Assembly (NCBI GenBank): GCA_900544615.1
Contig: UQVS01000003.1
Location: 62,001 to 126,000, forward strand
Source: an uncultured Oscillibacter sp.
Lineage (GTDB): Bacteria > Bacillota > Clostridia > Oscillospirales > Oscillospiraceae
Direction: 5' to 3'
Length of the DNA stretch: 64,000 nucleotides
This document shows, in pieces, positions 35,389-45,860 of this stretch. The notes beneath the pieces were generated by a model that had not been told where the DNA came from, searched no databases, and was given only the letters and a program-made list of their open reading frames with translations. The position numbers were made by a program, and so were the translations under genes. Each line of letters opens with the position of its first letter. The first letter of the stretch is position 1.

Positions 35389-36248
35389 CCCGCTCCCCCC
35401 TTTCGCAAGGCCATGAGTTGACGCTCAAGGGCTTCCACGGTATACACCGCCGGATCAATCTCCACGCCCCGGCGCTTCAGCTCCATGGCGATCCGGGTGA
35501 TCTGGGGGACGTCCAGTCCGGCGGAGAGCAGCTCCTCTCCCCGCGCAAACACCTCCGCAGGTGTTCCCTGCATCAGCACATGGGCGCTTTTCAGCACCAG
35601 AATCCGATCCACGTTCTGAGCGATCTCATCCATACTGTGGCTCACCAGAATGATGGTCTTGCCCTTATTGCGGTGGTAATCCCGGATGTTGGCCATCAGG
35701 TTTTCCCGGCCAGCCGGGTCAAGCCCCGCCGTCGGCTCGTCCAGCACCAGCACATCCGGCTCCATAGCAAGAACGCCTGCCAGCGCTACCCGGCGCTTTT
35801 GTCCGCCGGAAAGTTCAAACGGGGACTTTTCCATCTGATCATCCCGGATACCCACCAGTCTGGCGGCCTCCCGGACGGCGTGATCCAGCTCGTCCCCGGT
35901 CTTGCCCTGATTGGCGGGGCCGAAAGCAATGTCCTTATAGACCGTCTCCTCAAAGAGCTGATACTCCGGATACTGGAACACCAGCCCCACCTTGAAGCGC
36001 ACGTCCCGGATCTTCTTCGGCTCCGCCCAGATGTCCCTGCCGTGGAGCAGGATCTGCCCCTCGGTGGGCTGAAGCAGTCCGTTCAGATGCTGGATCAGGG
36101 TGGATTTCCCGGAGCCGGTGTGGCCGATGATGCCCAGGAATTCCCCCTCGTTGACGTCAAAGCTCATATGATCCACGGCGCTGCGCTGGAAAGGCGTTCC
36201 CGCACCGTAGGTATGTGTCAGGTTCTTCACCTGAATGATCGGTTCCAA
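35382..36248 (-). CDS. ecfA2: Energy-coupling factor ATPase EcfA2
   Basis: 288 aa. Start chosen as TTG 36248, with GGAGG 8 bp upstream; the longer ATG at 36302 overlaps ecfA1 and has no family match. Walker A GHTGSGKSTLIQHL, signature ELSGGQKRRVALAG, Walker B VLVLDEPTAGLDPAG, and the H-loop LVSHSMDEI. C-terminal helices are the EcfT-binding type. Tail overlaps ecfT. Confidence 0.92.
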   Translation of the reverse strand: MEPIIQVKNLTHTYGAGTPFQRSAVDHMSFDVNEGEFLGIIGHTGSGKSTLIQHLNGLLQPTEGQILLHGRDIWAEPKKIRDVRFKVGLVFQYPEYQLFEETVYKDIAFGPANQGKTGDELDHAVREAARLVGIRDDQMEKSPFELSGGQKRRVALAGVLAMEPDVLVLDEPTAGLDPAGRENLMANIRDYHRNKGKTIILVSHSMDEIAQNVDRILVLKSAHVLMQGTPAEVFARGEELLSAGLDVPQITRIAMELKRRGVEIDPAVYTVEALERQLMALRKGGAGC

Positions 36249-36262
36249 TCCTTGTTCCTCCG

Positions 36263-37114
36263 TCAGTTTTTCGTCAGGGCCGCAGTGATGGCAGCCGCAC
36301 ATTCTTCCACCGTCAAAGCGTCCAGCGGCACCTCCAGCCCGTCCTTCCGCAGACGATCCAGCAGATCCACCGTGTCCGGCACCGTCAGGCCCATGTCACG
36401 CAGAGGCTCTACCTGCGTAAAGACCTCCTTCGGCGTGCCGTCCAGCGCGATCTTACCGTCGTCCATGACGATGACCCGGTCGGCGTCCTCCGCCTCGTTC
36501 ATGTGGTGGGTAATCAGCACCACGGTGATGCCCTTCTCCCGGTTCAGCTTATGAACGGCGGAGAGCACCTCCTGCCGTCCGATGGGGTCCAGCATGGCGG
36601 TAGCCTCGTCCAGCACGATGCACTCCGGCTCCATGGCGATAACGCCGGCAATGGCTACCCGTTGCTTCTGCCCGCCGGAGAGCAGATGGGGCGCATGGGT
36701 CATGAAGGCGGTCATATCCACAGCCGCCAGCGCATCATCCACCCGGCGGCGGATCTCCTCCGTGGCCACTCCCAGGTTCTCCGGGGCAAAAGCCACGTCC
36801 TCCTCCACCACGTTGGCAACGATCTGGTTGTCCGGGTTCTGGAACACCATGCCCACCCGGCGGCGAATCTCCAGCAGGCACGCCTCGTCCTGCGTGTCCA
36901 TGCCCTCCACATACACCTTGCCTCCGCAGGGCAGCAAAATGGCGTTCAGGCATTTGGCAAAGGTGGATTTGCCGGAACCGTTATGGCCCAGCACCACCAC
37001 AAAGCTTCCTTTTTCAATGGCCGTGTCCACACCCCGCAGGGCCAGAACCGGCTCCGCCCCTTCCTCCGCCGGATAGGCGTATTCCAGAGTCTTTGTTTCA
37101 GTCATGGTTGGCAT
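36263..37114 (-). CDS. ecfA1: Energy-coupling factor ATPase EcfA1
   Basis: 283 aa from ATG 37114 (TTGGAG 7 bp upstream; 37105 is an alternative). Walker A GHNGSGKSTFAKCLN, Q-loop VFQNPDNQIV, signature LLSGGQKQRVAIAG and Walker B IVLDEATAMLDPIG, the last being typical of EcfA1. Forms the heterodimer with EcfA2. Preceded by the MreB-like gene by only 16 bp. Confidence 0.93.
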   Translation of the reverse strand: MPTMTETKTLEYAYPAEEGAEPVLALRGVDTAIEKGSFVVVLGHNGSGKSTFAKCLNAILLPCGGKVYVEGMDTQDEACLLEIRRRVGMVFQNPDNQIVANVVEEDVAFAPENLGVATEEIRRRVDDALAAVDMTAFMTHAPHLLSGGQKQRVAIAGVIAMEPECIVLDEATAMLDPIGRQEVLSAVHKLNREKGITVVLITHHMNEAEDADRVIVMDDGKIALDGTPKEVFTQVEPLRDMGLTVPDTVDLLDRLRKDGLEVPLDALTVEECAAAITAALTKN

Positions 37115-37130
37115 GATATTCTCCAATATG

Positions 37131-37694
37131 TCAAAATTCCTTCTGCGTCTGGATGTCCACGATAATGGCATTCCGCATTTCCCTGAAGTTTTCCCGATGA
37201 TCCAGAATGATGGAAAGCGGCTCCTGATAGAGAAGCACCTTTCCGGCGCCCGCCTGAATGCCCAGTTCTACGATCGCCCGCTCCTCCACATCCGTGGTAT
37301 GCTCCTGCACTTTGATGCAAAGAACCGGCTTCAAGATCCGAATCTTGGGTGACACCCGCCGAATCAGCTCCCGGAACAGGTACTCCGCGCCGCCGTACTG
37401 CGCCACCTGTCCATCCCGGAATGGGGAAAACACCATCACGTCCGGCGTATTCTCATAGGCCCTGGCTTCCTCGCCGGCGGCCAGATAGCGGTCCAGCACC
37501 TTAAAGGAAAAGGTGCGGGTTTCCCCTGTTGCCCGATTCGTTCCGGTGCGCTCCTCAAGTCTGTATTTGGCCGCAACCAGAGACGGTTCCTGAAGCTGCT
37601 GTCCGGTTTTCAGATTCAGAATCGTCAGTCTGGACGGCTTGTACTGCAAGCACCAATCGTCCAGAGTCTGGGCGGACATCATTCCCTCTCTCAT
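37131..37694 (-). CDS. MreB-like actin-subdomain protein lacking nucleotide site
   Basis: 187 aa from ATG 37694 (AAGGAG 5 bp upstream). It aligns by eye with the first half of MreB: LQEPSLVAAKYRL (MreB REPSVVAL), AAGEEARAYENTPDVMVFSPFRDGQVAQY (VGNDAK...TPGNVVALRPMKDGVIADY), KPVLCIKVQEHTTDVEERAIVELGIQAGAGKV ([20 protein letters not shown]...QAGAR) and LLYQEPLSII (IEEPFAAAI). It ends IIVDIQTQKEF where MreB continues VVDIGGGTTEV. The phosphate-1 loop is absent (PSRLTIL for DLGTANTL) and phosphate-2 is lost, so ATP binding is unlikely. Function unknown. Confidence 0.72.
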   Translation of the reverse strand: MREGMMSAQTLDDWCLQYKPSRLTILNLKTGQQLQEPSLVAAKYRLEERTGTNRATGETRTFSFKVLDRYLAAGEEARAYENTPDVMVFSPFRDGQVAQYGGAEYLFRELIRRVSPKIRILKPVLCIKVQEHTTDVEERAIVELGIQAGAGKVLLYQEPLSIILDHRENFREMRNAIIVDIQTQKEF

Positions 37695-37703
37695 TTTTTC
37701 TCC

Positions 37704-38567
37704 TTATTCGCTGAACCAGCGGCCGGTGGCGCCGCAGGGCAACGCCATGCCGGTGGCCGTTACCGGCAGCCCCAACTCATCCCAGCTGACGGTGCCGCCG
37801 TACTTCTCCGCCACCAGCAGGTGCAGAAGATACCCCAGCACGCTGGGGGCAAGGCCCGTGGTATAGGAGTTGATAAGCACAAACAGGGGCTTGTCTGACA
37901 GCACCCCGGCGCAGAGCTTTACAAAGGGATAGAGATTTTCCTCCAGCTTCCAGACCTCGCCGCCGGGGCCGCGGCCATAGCTGGGGGGATCCATGATGAT
38001 GGCGTCGTAGGTCTTGCCCCGGCGGATCTCCCGCTCCACAAATTTGGCGCAGTCATCCACGATCCAGCGGATGGGGGCATCCGCAAGACCGGAGAGACGG
38101 GCGTTGTCCTTGGCCCATGCTACCATGCCCTTGGCGGCGTCCACATGGCAGACGCTGGCTCCCGCCTTGGCGCAGGCCACGGTGGCTCCGCCGGTGTAGG
38201 CGAACAGGTTCAGCACCCGGATGGGGCGGTTGGCCCTGCGGATCTTGTCCATGGCAAAATCCCAGTTCACCGCTTGCTCCGGGAACAGGCCCGTGTGCTT
38301 GAAGTTCATGGGCTTGACCTGAAAGGTCAAATCCTTATAATGCACCTGCCAGCTTTCCGGCAGCGCTTTTTTCTCCCAGTGGCCGCCGCCGGTCTGGGAA
38401 CGGAGATACCGGGCGTTGGCCCGCTTCCACTCCGGCAGCCGCCGGGGCGTCTCCCAGATGGCCTGCGGATCCGGGCGCACCAGATACTGCCTGTCCCAGC
38501 GTTCCAGCTTTTCTCCGCCGCCGCAGTCCAGCAGCTCATAGTCCTGCCATTGATCGGCAATCCACAT
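37704..38567 (-). CDS. Class I SAM-dependent rRNA methyltransferase (RlmI/RlmL C-terminal type)
   Basis: 287 aa from ATG 38567 (GAGGAGG 7 bp upstream). SAM motif I VLNLFAYTGGATVACAKAG, D-rich loop VDAAKGMVAWAKDN, and catalytic-region DPPSYGRGPGGE. Resembles the catalytic half of 23S rRNA C5-methyltransferases without the PUA domain; the exact base is not predictable. First gene of the long unit that runs to 27.4 kb, with a consensus promoter upstream. An upstream in-frame ATG at 38618 sits at the predicted transcript start and is less likely. Confidence 0.85.
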   Translation of the reverse strand: MWIADQWQDYELLDCGGGEKLERWDRQYLVRPDPQAIWETPRRLPEWKRANARYLRSQTGGGHWEKKALPESWQVHYKDLTFQVKPMNFKHTGLFPEQAVNWDFAMDKIRRANRPIRVLNLFAYTGGATVACAKAGASVCHVDAAKGMVAWAKDNARLSGLADAPIRWIVDDCAKFVEREIRRGKTYDAIIMDPPSYGRGPGGEVWKLEENLYPFVKLCAGVLSDKPLFVLINSYTTGLAPSVLGYLLHLLVAEKYGGTVSWDELGLPVTATGMALPCGATGRWFSE

Positions 38568-38631
38568 CGGTATTCCTCCTCTATGTCCCGCAGAACACCG
38601 GGGGACATACTTCTTCATAATAAATCAGTTT

Positions 38632-38660
38632 ATTATACCTTTTTTGTCTTACCGGGTCAA
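38632..38660 (-). promoter_or_regulatory. Sigma-A promoter of the methyltransferase-ecf-truA-clpE unit
   Basis: Minus-strand TTGACC (38655-38660), 17-bp spacer, perfect TATAAT (38632-38637), in an AT-rich gap. A small hairpin (ATGTCCC/GGGACAT, 38583-38608) lies in the leader just before the ribosome site. Confidence 0.85.
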
Positions 38661-38701
38661 CTTTTATTTACAATTTTGAACTGCCTGTCCGCGTATAGGA
38701 A

Positions 38702-38729
38702 AAAAAGAGAGCCGCTTTCAGCGGCTCTC
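38702..38729 (-). terminator. Intrinsic terminator after the dehydratase-like gene
   Basis: 9-bp stem GAGAGCCGC / GCGGCTCTC (38707-38729), followed on the minus strand by seven T; 8 bp after the stop codon. Confidence 0.88.
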
Positions 38730-38736
38730 CTGCAAA

Positions 38737-40071
<1,335 letters not shown>

Positions 40072-40072
40072 A

Positions 40073-42982
40073 TCAGGTCTCCTCTTGCTCTTCCAATGCC
40101 GCAAACAGGCTCCGCAGGCGGATGCGGACTGCGCCCAGATTGGTGATCTCGTCGATTTTCAGCTGGGTGTACAGCTTGCCGCCCCGACGGAGGATCTCCC
40201 GCGTCTCGTCGGTGGTAATGGCGTCCACGCCGCAGCCGAAGCTTACCAGCTGCACCAGATCCATATCCGGCTGGGTGCAGCAGTATTTCGCCGCCGCATA
40301 CAGCCGCGCATGGTACGTCCACTGGTTCAGCACCGTGGTTTTGAAGGGTTCCGCCAGCTGAGAGACGGAGTCCTCAGTAATGACCGCCGCGCCGAACTGG
40401 GTAATCAGGGTGTCGATGCCGTGATTGACCTCCGGGTCCACATGGTAGGGCCGGCCGGCCAGAACGATGATCCTCCGTCCCTCCTTCCGGGCGGCGGCCA
40501 TGATCTCCGCACCCTTTTCCCGGATCTGCTTCATGTGATGATCGTATTCCGCGTAGGCAGCTTCCACTGCCGCCCTGATCTCGCCGTGAGGGATGGGACC
40601 GAACTCCCGCTCCATCACCGCGGTGATCTTCTTCTCAAAATCCTTCGGCCTGTGGATTCCCACATAGTCATAAATGAATCTGGTATTTTTCAGGCAGTCG
40701 CAGTTCCCTGCCAGCACCTCCGGGTAATAGGCCACCACCGGACAGTTGTAGTGGTTCTGGCCCAGGCCCTCGTCGATGTTGTAGGTCATGCAGGGGTAGA
40801 AAATGGCGTCCACACCCAGCTTGGCCAGAAATTCAATGTGGCCGTGGGCCAGCTTCGCCGGGAAGCAGGCGGTGTCGCTGGGGATGCTCCCCTGCCCCTC
40901 CAGATACAGCTTCCGGCTGGACATGGGGCTGTGAACCACCTGAAAGCCCAGCTTTGTGAAGAAGGTGTACCAGAACGGATACAGCTCCCAGAAATTCAGG
41001 CACAGGGGCAGGCCGATTTTTCCCCGCCGGTTTTCGCCGGGCCTGTAGCCCAGAATCAGCTGCCGCTTGTACTCATAGAGATTCCAGCATCCATCCTCCT
41101 TTTTGCCGGTGATGGGCCGCTCACAGCGGTTGCCGCTGATGAGCCGTCCGCCATCGGAGAAGGTGTTGACGGTAAGCTGGCAGTTGTTTCCGCACTGACC
41201 GCAGCTGCGACTCTCCGTCTCTCTGCGGAAGCCCCGCAGCTCCCGCTCTGTCAGAAGCATACTGTGTTTTCCCTTTACAGCTTTTCGCATCCCGTACAGC
41301 GCCGCTCCGTAAGCGCCCATCAGTCCCGCAATGTTGGGGCGGATGACCTCGACCCCCATTTCCTTCTCAAAAGCCCGGAGCACGGCTTCGTTATAGAATG
41401 TGCCGCCCTGCACCACCACATGGCGGCCCAGCTCCTCAGGTGAGGAGGCCCGGATCACCTTATAGATGGCGTTTTTCACCACGGAGATGGACAACCCCGC
41501 AGAGATATTCTCCACGGACGCACCGTCCTTCTGGGCCTGCTTCACACTGGAGTTCATAAACACGGTGCAGCGGCTGCCCAGATCCACCGGCCGGTCGGCA
41601 AAAAGCCCCAGCTTCGTAAAGTCCTTCACGTCATAGCCCAGCGCCTGAGCAAAGGTCTGCAAAAAGCTGCCGCAGCCTGAGGAGCAGGCTTCATTCAGGA
41701 AGATATCGCTGATGGCTCCGTTTTCGATCTTGAAGCACTTCATATCCTGCCCGCCGATGTCGATGATGAAATCCACATCCGGCAGGAAGTGCTTGGCAGC
41801 GGTAAAATGCGCCACGGTTTCCACCACGCCAAAATCCGCGTGGAAGGCGGCCTTCGCCAGATCCTCGCCATAGCCTGTGGTGGTGACGGACGCCACATTC
41901 AGGCTCGGATGGTTTTCATACAGCCCCAGCAGCACCGATTGCAGCAGCGCAATGGGGTCGCCCTGATTGGGCCGGTAATCGGTGAAGAGCAGGTTGGCAT
42001 CCTCATCGATCACCGCCACCTTCACGGTGGTGGAGCCAGAGTCGATCCCGATATGGACCGGCTGGGCATAGTCCGCCGGGAAGTCTGCCTGCGGCACCGC
42101 CGCCTTGGCGTGACGGGCCTTGAACGCGTCGTATTCCGCCTGATTTTCAAACAGCGGCGGCTGGGAGCGGTAGGTCTCCGACATTCCGCGCTGCTCCAGC
42201 AGCTCCGCCGTTTTCTGAAGATCCCAGGTCTCCTCCGCGTAGAATGCCGCGCCCAGCGCCACGAACAGCAGGCTGTTTTCCGGGCAGGTCCCGGTGACGC
42301 CCAGCGTCTCGTCAAAGCTCTGCCGCAGGCACTTGGAGAAGGTCAGCGGCCCGCCCAGATACAGGATGTTGCCTTTGATGGGGCGTCCCTGAGCCAGTCC
42401 CGCAATGGTCTGGTTCACAACCGCCTGATAAATGCTTTTGGCAATGTCGGCGGGCTTAGCCCCCTGATTGATGAGGGGCTGAATATCGCTCTTGGCAAAC
42501 ACGCCGCAGCGTGACGCAATGGTATAGGTCTTTTCCGCCGTCTGCGCGGCCTGATCCATCTCATCGGCGCCCATTTTCAGCAGAGTCGCCATCTGGTCGA
42601 TGAACGCGCCGGTACCGCCGGCGCAGGAGCCGTTCATCCGCACTTCCAGACCGTTGGTCAGAAAGAGGATCTTGGCGTCCTCGCCCCCCAGCTCGATGAT
42701 GACATCCGTTCCCGGCGCCAGCCGGTTGGCCGCCACGCGGGTGGCGAATACCTCCTGCACAAAGGGGGCTTTCACGCTCTCTGCCATGCCCATACCGGCA
42801 GAGCCGGAAATGGCAAATACCGCTTCCCGGCCATACTGTGCCGCTACCCGCCGCAGCAGTTCCGCCGACTTTTCTACGATATGGCTGTAATGCCGCTCAT
42901 ATGTACTGTATATCAATTTGTCCCGGTCATCCAATACCACGCATTTGATGGTAGTGGAGCCAACATCCAGTCCGACGCGCAA
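40073..42982 (-). CDS. Double-ASKHA CoA-dehydratase activase (BadF/BcrA type) with DUF2229
   Basis: 969 aa from TTG 42982 (AGGAGG 9 bp upstream). Two activase modules of the ATP-dependent electron-donor type: module 1 starts VGLDVGSTTIKCVVLDD (residue 3) with NGSCAGGTGAF and SRCGVFAKSD; module 2 starts IGIDSGSTTVKVAVIDED (about 313) with NEACSSGCGSF and SRCTVFMNSS. The Cys in each pair would hold the shared 4Fe-4S cluster. A DUF2229 domain follows (about 660-880) with CGQCGNNCQL and QGSIPSDTACFPAKLAHGH. It works with the adjacent 444-aa protein; the substrate is unknown. Confidence 0.88.
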   Translation of the reverse strand: MRVGLDVGSTTIKCVVLDDRDKLIYSTYERHYSHIVEKSAELLRRVAAQYGREAVFAISGSAGMGMAESVKAPFVQEVFATRVAANRLAPGTDVIIELGGEDAKILFLTNGLEVRMNGSCAGGTGAFIDQMATLLKMGADEMDQAAQTAEKTYTIASRCGVFAKSDIQPLINQGAKPADIAKSIYQAVVNQTIAGLAQGRPIKGNILYLGGPLTFSKCLRQSFDETLGVTGTCPENSLLFVALGAAFYAEETWDLQKTAELLEQRGMSETYRSQPPLFENQAEYDAFKARHAKAAVPQADFPADYAQPVHIGIDSGSTTVKVAVIDEDANLLFTDYRPNQGDPIALLQSVLLGLYENHPSLNVASVTTTGYGEDLAKAAFHADFGVVETVAHFTAAKHFLPDVDFIIDIGGQDMKCFKIENGAISDIFLNEACSSGCGSFLQTFAQALGYDVKDFTKLGLFADRPVDLGSRCTVFMNSSVKQAQKDGASVENISAGLSISVVKNAIYKVIRASSPEELGRHVVVQGGTFYNEAVLRAFEKEMGVEVIRPNIAGLMGAYGAALYGMRKAVKGKHSMLLTERELRGFRRETESRSCGQCGNNCQLTVNTFSDGGRLISGNRCERPITGKKEDGCWNLYEYKRQLILGYRPGENRRGKIGLPLCLNFWELYPFWYTFFTKLGFQVVHSPMSSRKLYLEGQGSIPSDTACFPAKLAHGHIEFLAKLGVDAIFYPCMTYNIDEGLGQNHYNCPVVAYYPEVLAGNCDCLKNTRFIYDYVGIHRPKDFEKKITAVMEREFGPIPHGEIRAAVEAAYAEYDHHMKQIREKGAEIMAAARKEGRRIIVLAGRPYHVDPEVNHGIDTLITQFGAAVITEDSVSQLAEPFKTTVLNQWTYHARLYAAAKYCCTQPDMDLVQLVSFGCGVDAITTDETREILRRGGKLYTQLKIDEITNLGAVRIRLRSLFAALEEQEET

Positions 42983-43000
42983 AAAGGGGTTCCTCCTTTA

Positions 43001-43055
43001 AGGGCTTTCCAGCCCTAATTTAAGCTAATAATATTATGTTACGGTTTTTCGGCAA
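43001..43055 (-). promoter_or_regulatory. Likely promoter and leader hairpin of the activase unit
   Basis: Minus-strand TTGCCG (43050-43055), 16-bp spacer, TATTAT (43028-43033); an alternative is TTGCAG with TAACAT. A GGAA-capped 6-bp hairpin AGGGCT/AGCCCT (43001-43016) lies directly before the ribosome site. Confidence 0.55.
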
Positions 43056-43143
43056 ATTCTGCAATGTGAAAAGTATGGAATTTTCGTAAATTTTCCGTTA
43101 AAAAATCGGTTGCACACAAAGACTTCCCCTTTTTGACAGCCTA

Positions 43144-43152
43144 TGCTATACT
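43144..43152 (+). promoter_or_regulatory. Extended -10 promoter element for queH
   Basis: TGCTATACT, an extended -10 (TGn plus TATACT), about 35 bp before the queH ATG. A TTGACA at 43133-43138 is too close to act as its -35, so the call rests on the extended element. Confidence 0.45.
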
Positions 43153-43187
43153 ATAGAAAACATACGTCCAGAAAGGAAGTTTCTGCC

Positions 43188-43757
43188 ATGTCCTCTGTCC
43201 TGATGCACACCTGCTGCGCCCCCTGCTCCCTGAGCTGTATCGATCCCCTCCGTTCCGAAGGGATCGAGCCGGTGGCTTTCTGGTATAACCCGAATATCCA
43301 TCCGTGGAAGGAGTATGAAGCTCGGCGGGACTGTCTGCTTGCTTACGCTCCCACCATTGACATGAAGGTGATCGTAAACGAGGAATACGGCCTGCGTTCC
43401 TTTGTGGAACACGTGGCCGGGGACATCTCCCATCGCTGCACCTACTGCTATCACCACCGGCTGGAGGAAACCGCCCGCTATGCGGCGGAGCATGGCTACA
43501 AGGCCTTCACCTCCACCCTGCTGGCCAGTCTCTATCAGGACCACGACGGCATCCGGGCCGCCGCCGAGGAATACGCCCGGCAATACGGCGTGGAGTTCCT
43601 CTACCGGGACTTCCGCCCCAATTTCCGGGCCGGGAATCAACGGGCCAGAGAGCTTGGCTTTTATATGCAGAAGTACTGCGGTTGCGTCTTTTCCGAGCAG
43701 GATCGCTACCAGAAGCAGATTGACCGGGACAGAAAGAAATTTGCAGAACAGGCGTAA
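43188..43757 (+). CDS. queH: Epoxyqueuosine reductase QueH
   Basis: 189 aa from ATG 43188 (GAAAGGAAG upstream). Reduces epoxyqueuosine to queuosine in tRNA; QueH replaces QueG in many Firmicutes. The iron-sulfur cysteines are visible: HTCCAPCSLSC (about 7-17), HRCTYCYHHRL (near 84) and KYCGCVFSEQDR (near 165). A longer start at 43143 lies in the promoter. No other queuosine genes are in the window. Confidence 0.92.
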   Translation: MSSVLMHTCCAPCSLSCIDPLRSEGIEPVAFWYNPNIHPWKEYEARRDCLLAYAPTIDMKVIVNEEYGLRSFVEHVAGDISHRCTYCYHHRLEETARYAAEHGYKAFTSTLLASLYQDHDGIRAAAEEYARQYGVEFLYRDFRPNFRAGNQRARELGFYMQKYCGCVFSEQDRYQKQIDRDRKKFAEQA

Positions 43758-43814
43758 AACCGCGCTAATTTAATAAACTGTTTTTTAACTGTCTGTTCAG
43801 AAAGGAGTTTTTAG

Positions 43815-43991
43815 ATGAAAAACCAGTTACAGGGCATCGCACTGATTCTCTTTGCCGGTGTGCTGATGCTGTGCGCGCCGCTCTCACCCTGGATTCCCGT
43901 CATTGGCAGTCTCCCCTCCGATCTTATCAGTCTTGTGGGACTGGCTTTCGCCATAGCGGGACTGGTACGGTGCTTTAAAAAGGAAGGCTGA
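43815..43991 (+). CDS. 58-aa small membrane protein
   Basis: 58 codons, ATG 43815 with AAAGGAG 7 bp upstream, stop TGA 43989-43991. Two hydrophobic stretches (GIALILFAGVLMLCAP, and LISLVGLAFAIAGLVRCF) split by a LSPWIPVIGSLPSD loop, ending FKKEG. Likely a two-helix membrane protein. No family recognised. It may be cotranscribed with queH (57-bp gap). Confidence 0.65.
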   Translation: MKNQLQGIALILFAGVLMLCAPLSPWIPVIGSLPSDLISLVGLAFAIAGLVRCFKKEG

Positions 43992-44047
43992 CCGATTTCG
44001 GCCTTTGCAGCTTACTCCCTGTTCCATAAACCTCATATTTTTACCAA

Positions 44048-44087
44048 AGCTCCCCGCCGCACGACTGCTGTCATGCGGCGGGGAGCT
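44048..44087. terminator. GC-rich hairpin between convergent genes, possible terminator
   Basis: 14-bp perfect stem AGCTCCCCGCCGCA / TGCGGCGGGGAGCT with a 12-nt loop, between the 58-aa gene and the UPF0210 gene that ends at 44105. Neither side has a good T run, so it may be a bidirectional terminator of modest strength. Confidence 0.5.
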
Positions 44088-44104
44088 TATCATAGAAACG
44101 TTCC

Positions 44105-45463
44105 TCAGTTTTTCAGGCTGTGGAGCGGGGCCGGGATGCGGCCGCCCCGCTGGATAAATGCGGCGCTGGATTCCTTATGCACCGGCATCACCGGCGCGCT
44201 GCCCAGCAGTCCGCCCATTTCCACGCTGTCGCCCACGTTTTTGCCGGGGGTGGGCAGCAGGCGGACGGCGGTGGTCTTGTTGTTCACCATGCCGATGGCC
44301 GCCTCGTCGGCTATAATAGCGGAGATAGTCTCCGCCGGGGTGTCGCCGGGAACGGCGATCATGTCCAGTCCCACAGAGCAGACGCAGGTCATGGCTTCCA
44401 GCTTGTCCACGCACAGAGTCCCCGCCTTGGCGGCGGCGATCATGCCCTCGTCCTCGCTGACGGGAATGAACGCGCCGGACAGTCCGCCCACGGAGGAGGA
44501 CGCCATGACGCCGCCCTTTTTCACCGCGTCGTTCAGCAGAGCCAGCGCCGCAGTGGTGCCGTGCGTACCGCAGACCTCCAGCCCCATCTCCTCCAGAATC
44601 CGGGCCACGGAGTCCCCGATGGCCGGCGTGGGGGCAAGGCTCAGATCCACAATGCCGAACGGCGTATCCAGACGGCGGCTGGCCTCTCTGGCCACCAGCT
44701 GGCCCATGCGGGTCACCTGAAACGCCGTCTTTTTCACGGTCTCCGCCACCACATCCAGCGGCTCGCCCTTTACGGACTGCAAGGCGTGGTACACCACGCC
44801 GGGGCCGGAGACGCCCACGTTGATGACCTTCTCCGCCTCGCCCACGCCGTGGAACGCGCCGGCCATGAAGGGGTTATCCTCCACGGCGTTGCAGAAGATC
44901 ACCAGCTTGGCGCAGCCGAGGCCGTCCCGGTCCGCTGTCCGGGCGGCGGTTTCCTTGACAATTTTACCCATGAGGGCCACGGCGTCCATATTGATGCCAG
45001 CCCGTGTGGAACCCACATTGATGCTGGAGCATACCAGCTCCGTGCGGTCCAGCGCCTCCGGGATGGAGCGGATCAGCTTTTCATCCGCCCGCGTCATACC
45101 CTTCTGCACCAGCGCGGAGTAGCCGCCGATGAAGTTGACGCCGCAGGTCTTGGCTGCCCGATCCAACGCCAGCGCAAAGGGTACATAGTCCTCCGTCTCG
45201 CTGGCCCCGGCCACCAGCGCCATAGGCGTTACGGAAATCCGCTTGTTGACAATGGGGATTCCGAACTCCCGCTGGATATCCTCGCCGGTTTTTACCAGCT
45301 TTTCCGCGTACCGGGTAATTTTTTCATAAATCTTATCGCAGGCCCGTCCGGCATCCGGATCACAGCAGCTCAGAAGTGAGATGCCCATGGTGATGGTGCG
45401 GATGTCCAGATGCTGCTGGTCGATCATCTCAATAGTCGAGAGAATTTCCTTTTGGTTCAGCAT
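44105..45463 (-). CDS. UPF0210 (PFL) family protein
   Basis: 452 aa of the UPF0210/DUF711 family. Opens [35 protein letters not shown] and shows the family blocks [32 protein letters not shown] and [16 protein letters not shown]. Function is unknown; PFL-fold proteins are glycyl-radical-enzyme-like without the radical glycine being evident here. It follows an ACT protein with 12 bp between, a pairing widely conserved in Firmicutes. Confidence 0.9.
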   Translation of the reverse strand: MLNQKEILSTIEMIDQQHLDIRTITMGISLLSCCDPDAGRACDKIYEKITRYAEKLVKTGEDIQREFGIPIVNKRISVTPMALVAGASETEDYVPFALALDRAAKTCGVNFIGGYSALVQKGMTRADEKLIRSIPEALDRTELVCSSINVGSTRAGINMDAVALMGKIVKETAARTADRDGLGCAKLVIFCNAVEDNPFMAGAFHGVGEAEKVINVGVSGPGVVYHALQSVKGEPLDVVAETVKKTAFQVTRMGQLVAREASRRLDTPFGIVDLSLAPTPAIGDSVARILEEMGLEVCGTHGTTAALALLNDAVKKGGVMASSSVGGLSGAFIPVSEDEGMIAAAKAGTLCVDKLEAMTCVCSVGLDMIAVPGDTPAETISAIIADEAAIGMVNNKTTAVRLLPTPGKNVGDSVEMGGLLGSAPVMPVHKESSAAFIQRGGRIPAPLHSLKN

Positions 45464-45475
45464 ACGACTCTCTCC

Positions 45476-45745
45476 TCAGATGCGGTGCATCGCGTCAAAA
45501 ATTTCTTCCCGCTGGATGCGGATGGACAGGCTCATCTGCTCCCCCAGCTTTTCCAGCGCGGCGGCCAGCTGGTCAAACTCCACGTTGGCCTTCCCGGCGT
45601 CCACCGACATGACCATGGTGAAATTCCCCTTCAGGATGGTCTGGGTGATGTCCAGAATGTTCACATTCAGCTCCGCCAGCTTTCCGCAGACGGCGGCAAT
45701 GATGCCTACCCGATCCCGTCCGATCACTGTGACAATGGCGTTCAT
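45476..45745 (-). CDS. ACT-domain protein, UPF0237 type
   Basis: 89 aa, essentially one ACT domain: MNAIVTVIGRDRVGIIAAVCGKLAELNVNILDITQTI, the standard ligand-binding turn. It partners the UPF0210 gene downstream. ACT domains bind amino acids; the ligand here is unknown. Confidence 0.92.
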   Translation of the reverse strand: MNAIVTVIGRDRVGIIAAVCGKLAELNVNILDITQTILKGNFTMVMSVDAGKANVEFDQLAAALEKLGEQMSLSIRIQREEIFDAMHRI

Positions 45746-45860
45746 AATGATTCCTCCTCTCCGCCGATATCCCGGCGGTTCGTTCGCATAGTATTTCCCC
45801 TTATGGATTCAGCAGGATGAGGAGGCACACATCCGTGTACCTCCTCTCCCGGTTTTATAC

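Noticed and set aside
43133..43138. TTGACA as the -35 of queH
   Set aside because: Spacing to TATACT is only 8 bp; an extended -10 explains the start better.
45786..45830. GAGGAGGCACAC/GTGTACCTCCTC hairpin after lysC
   Set aside because: No T run on the minus strand and one imperfect pair; too weak to call a terminator.
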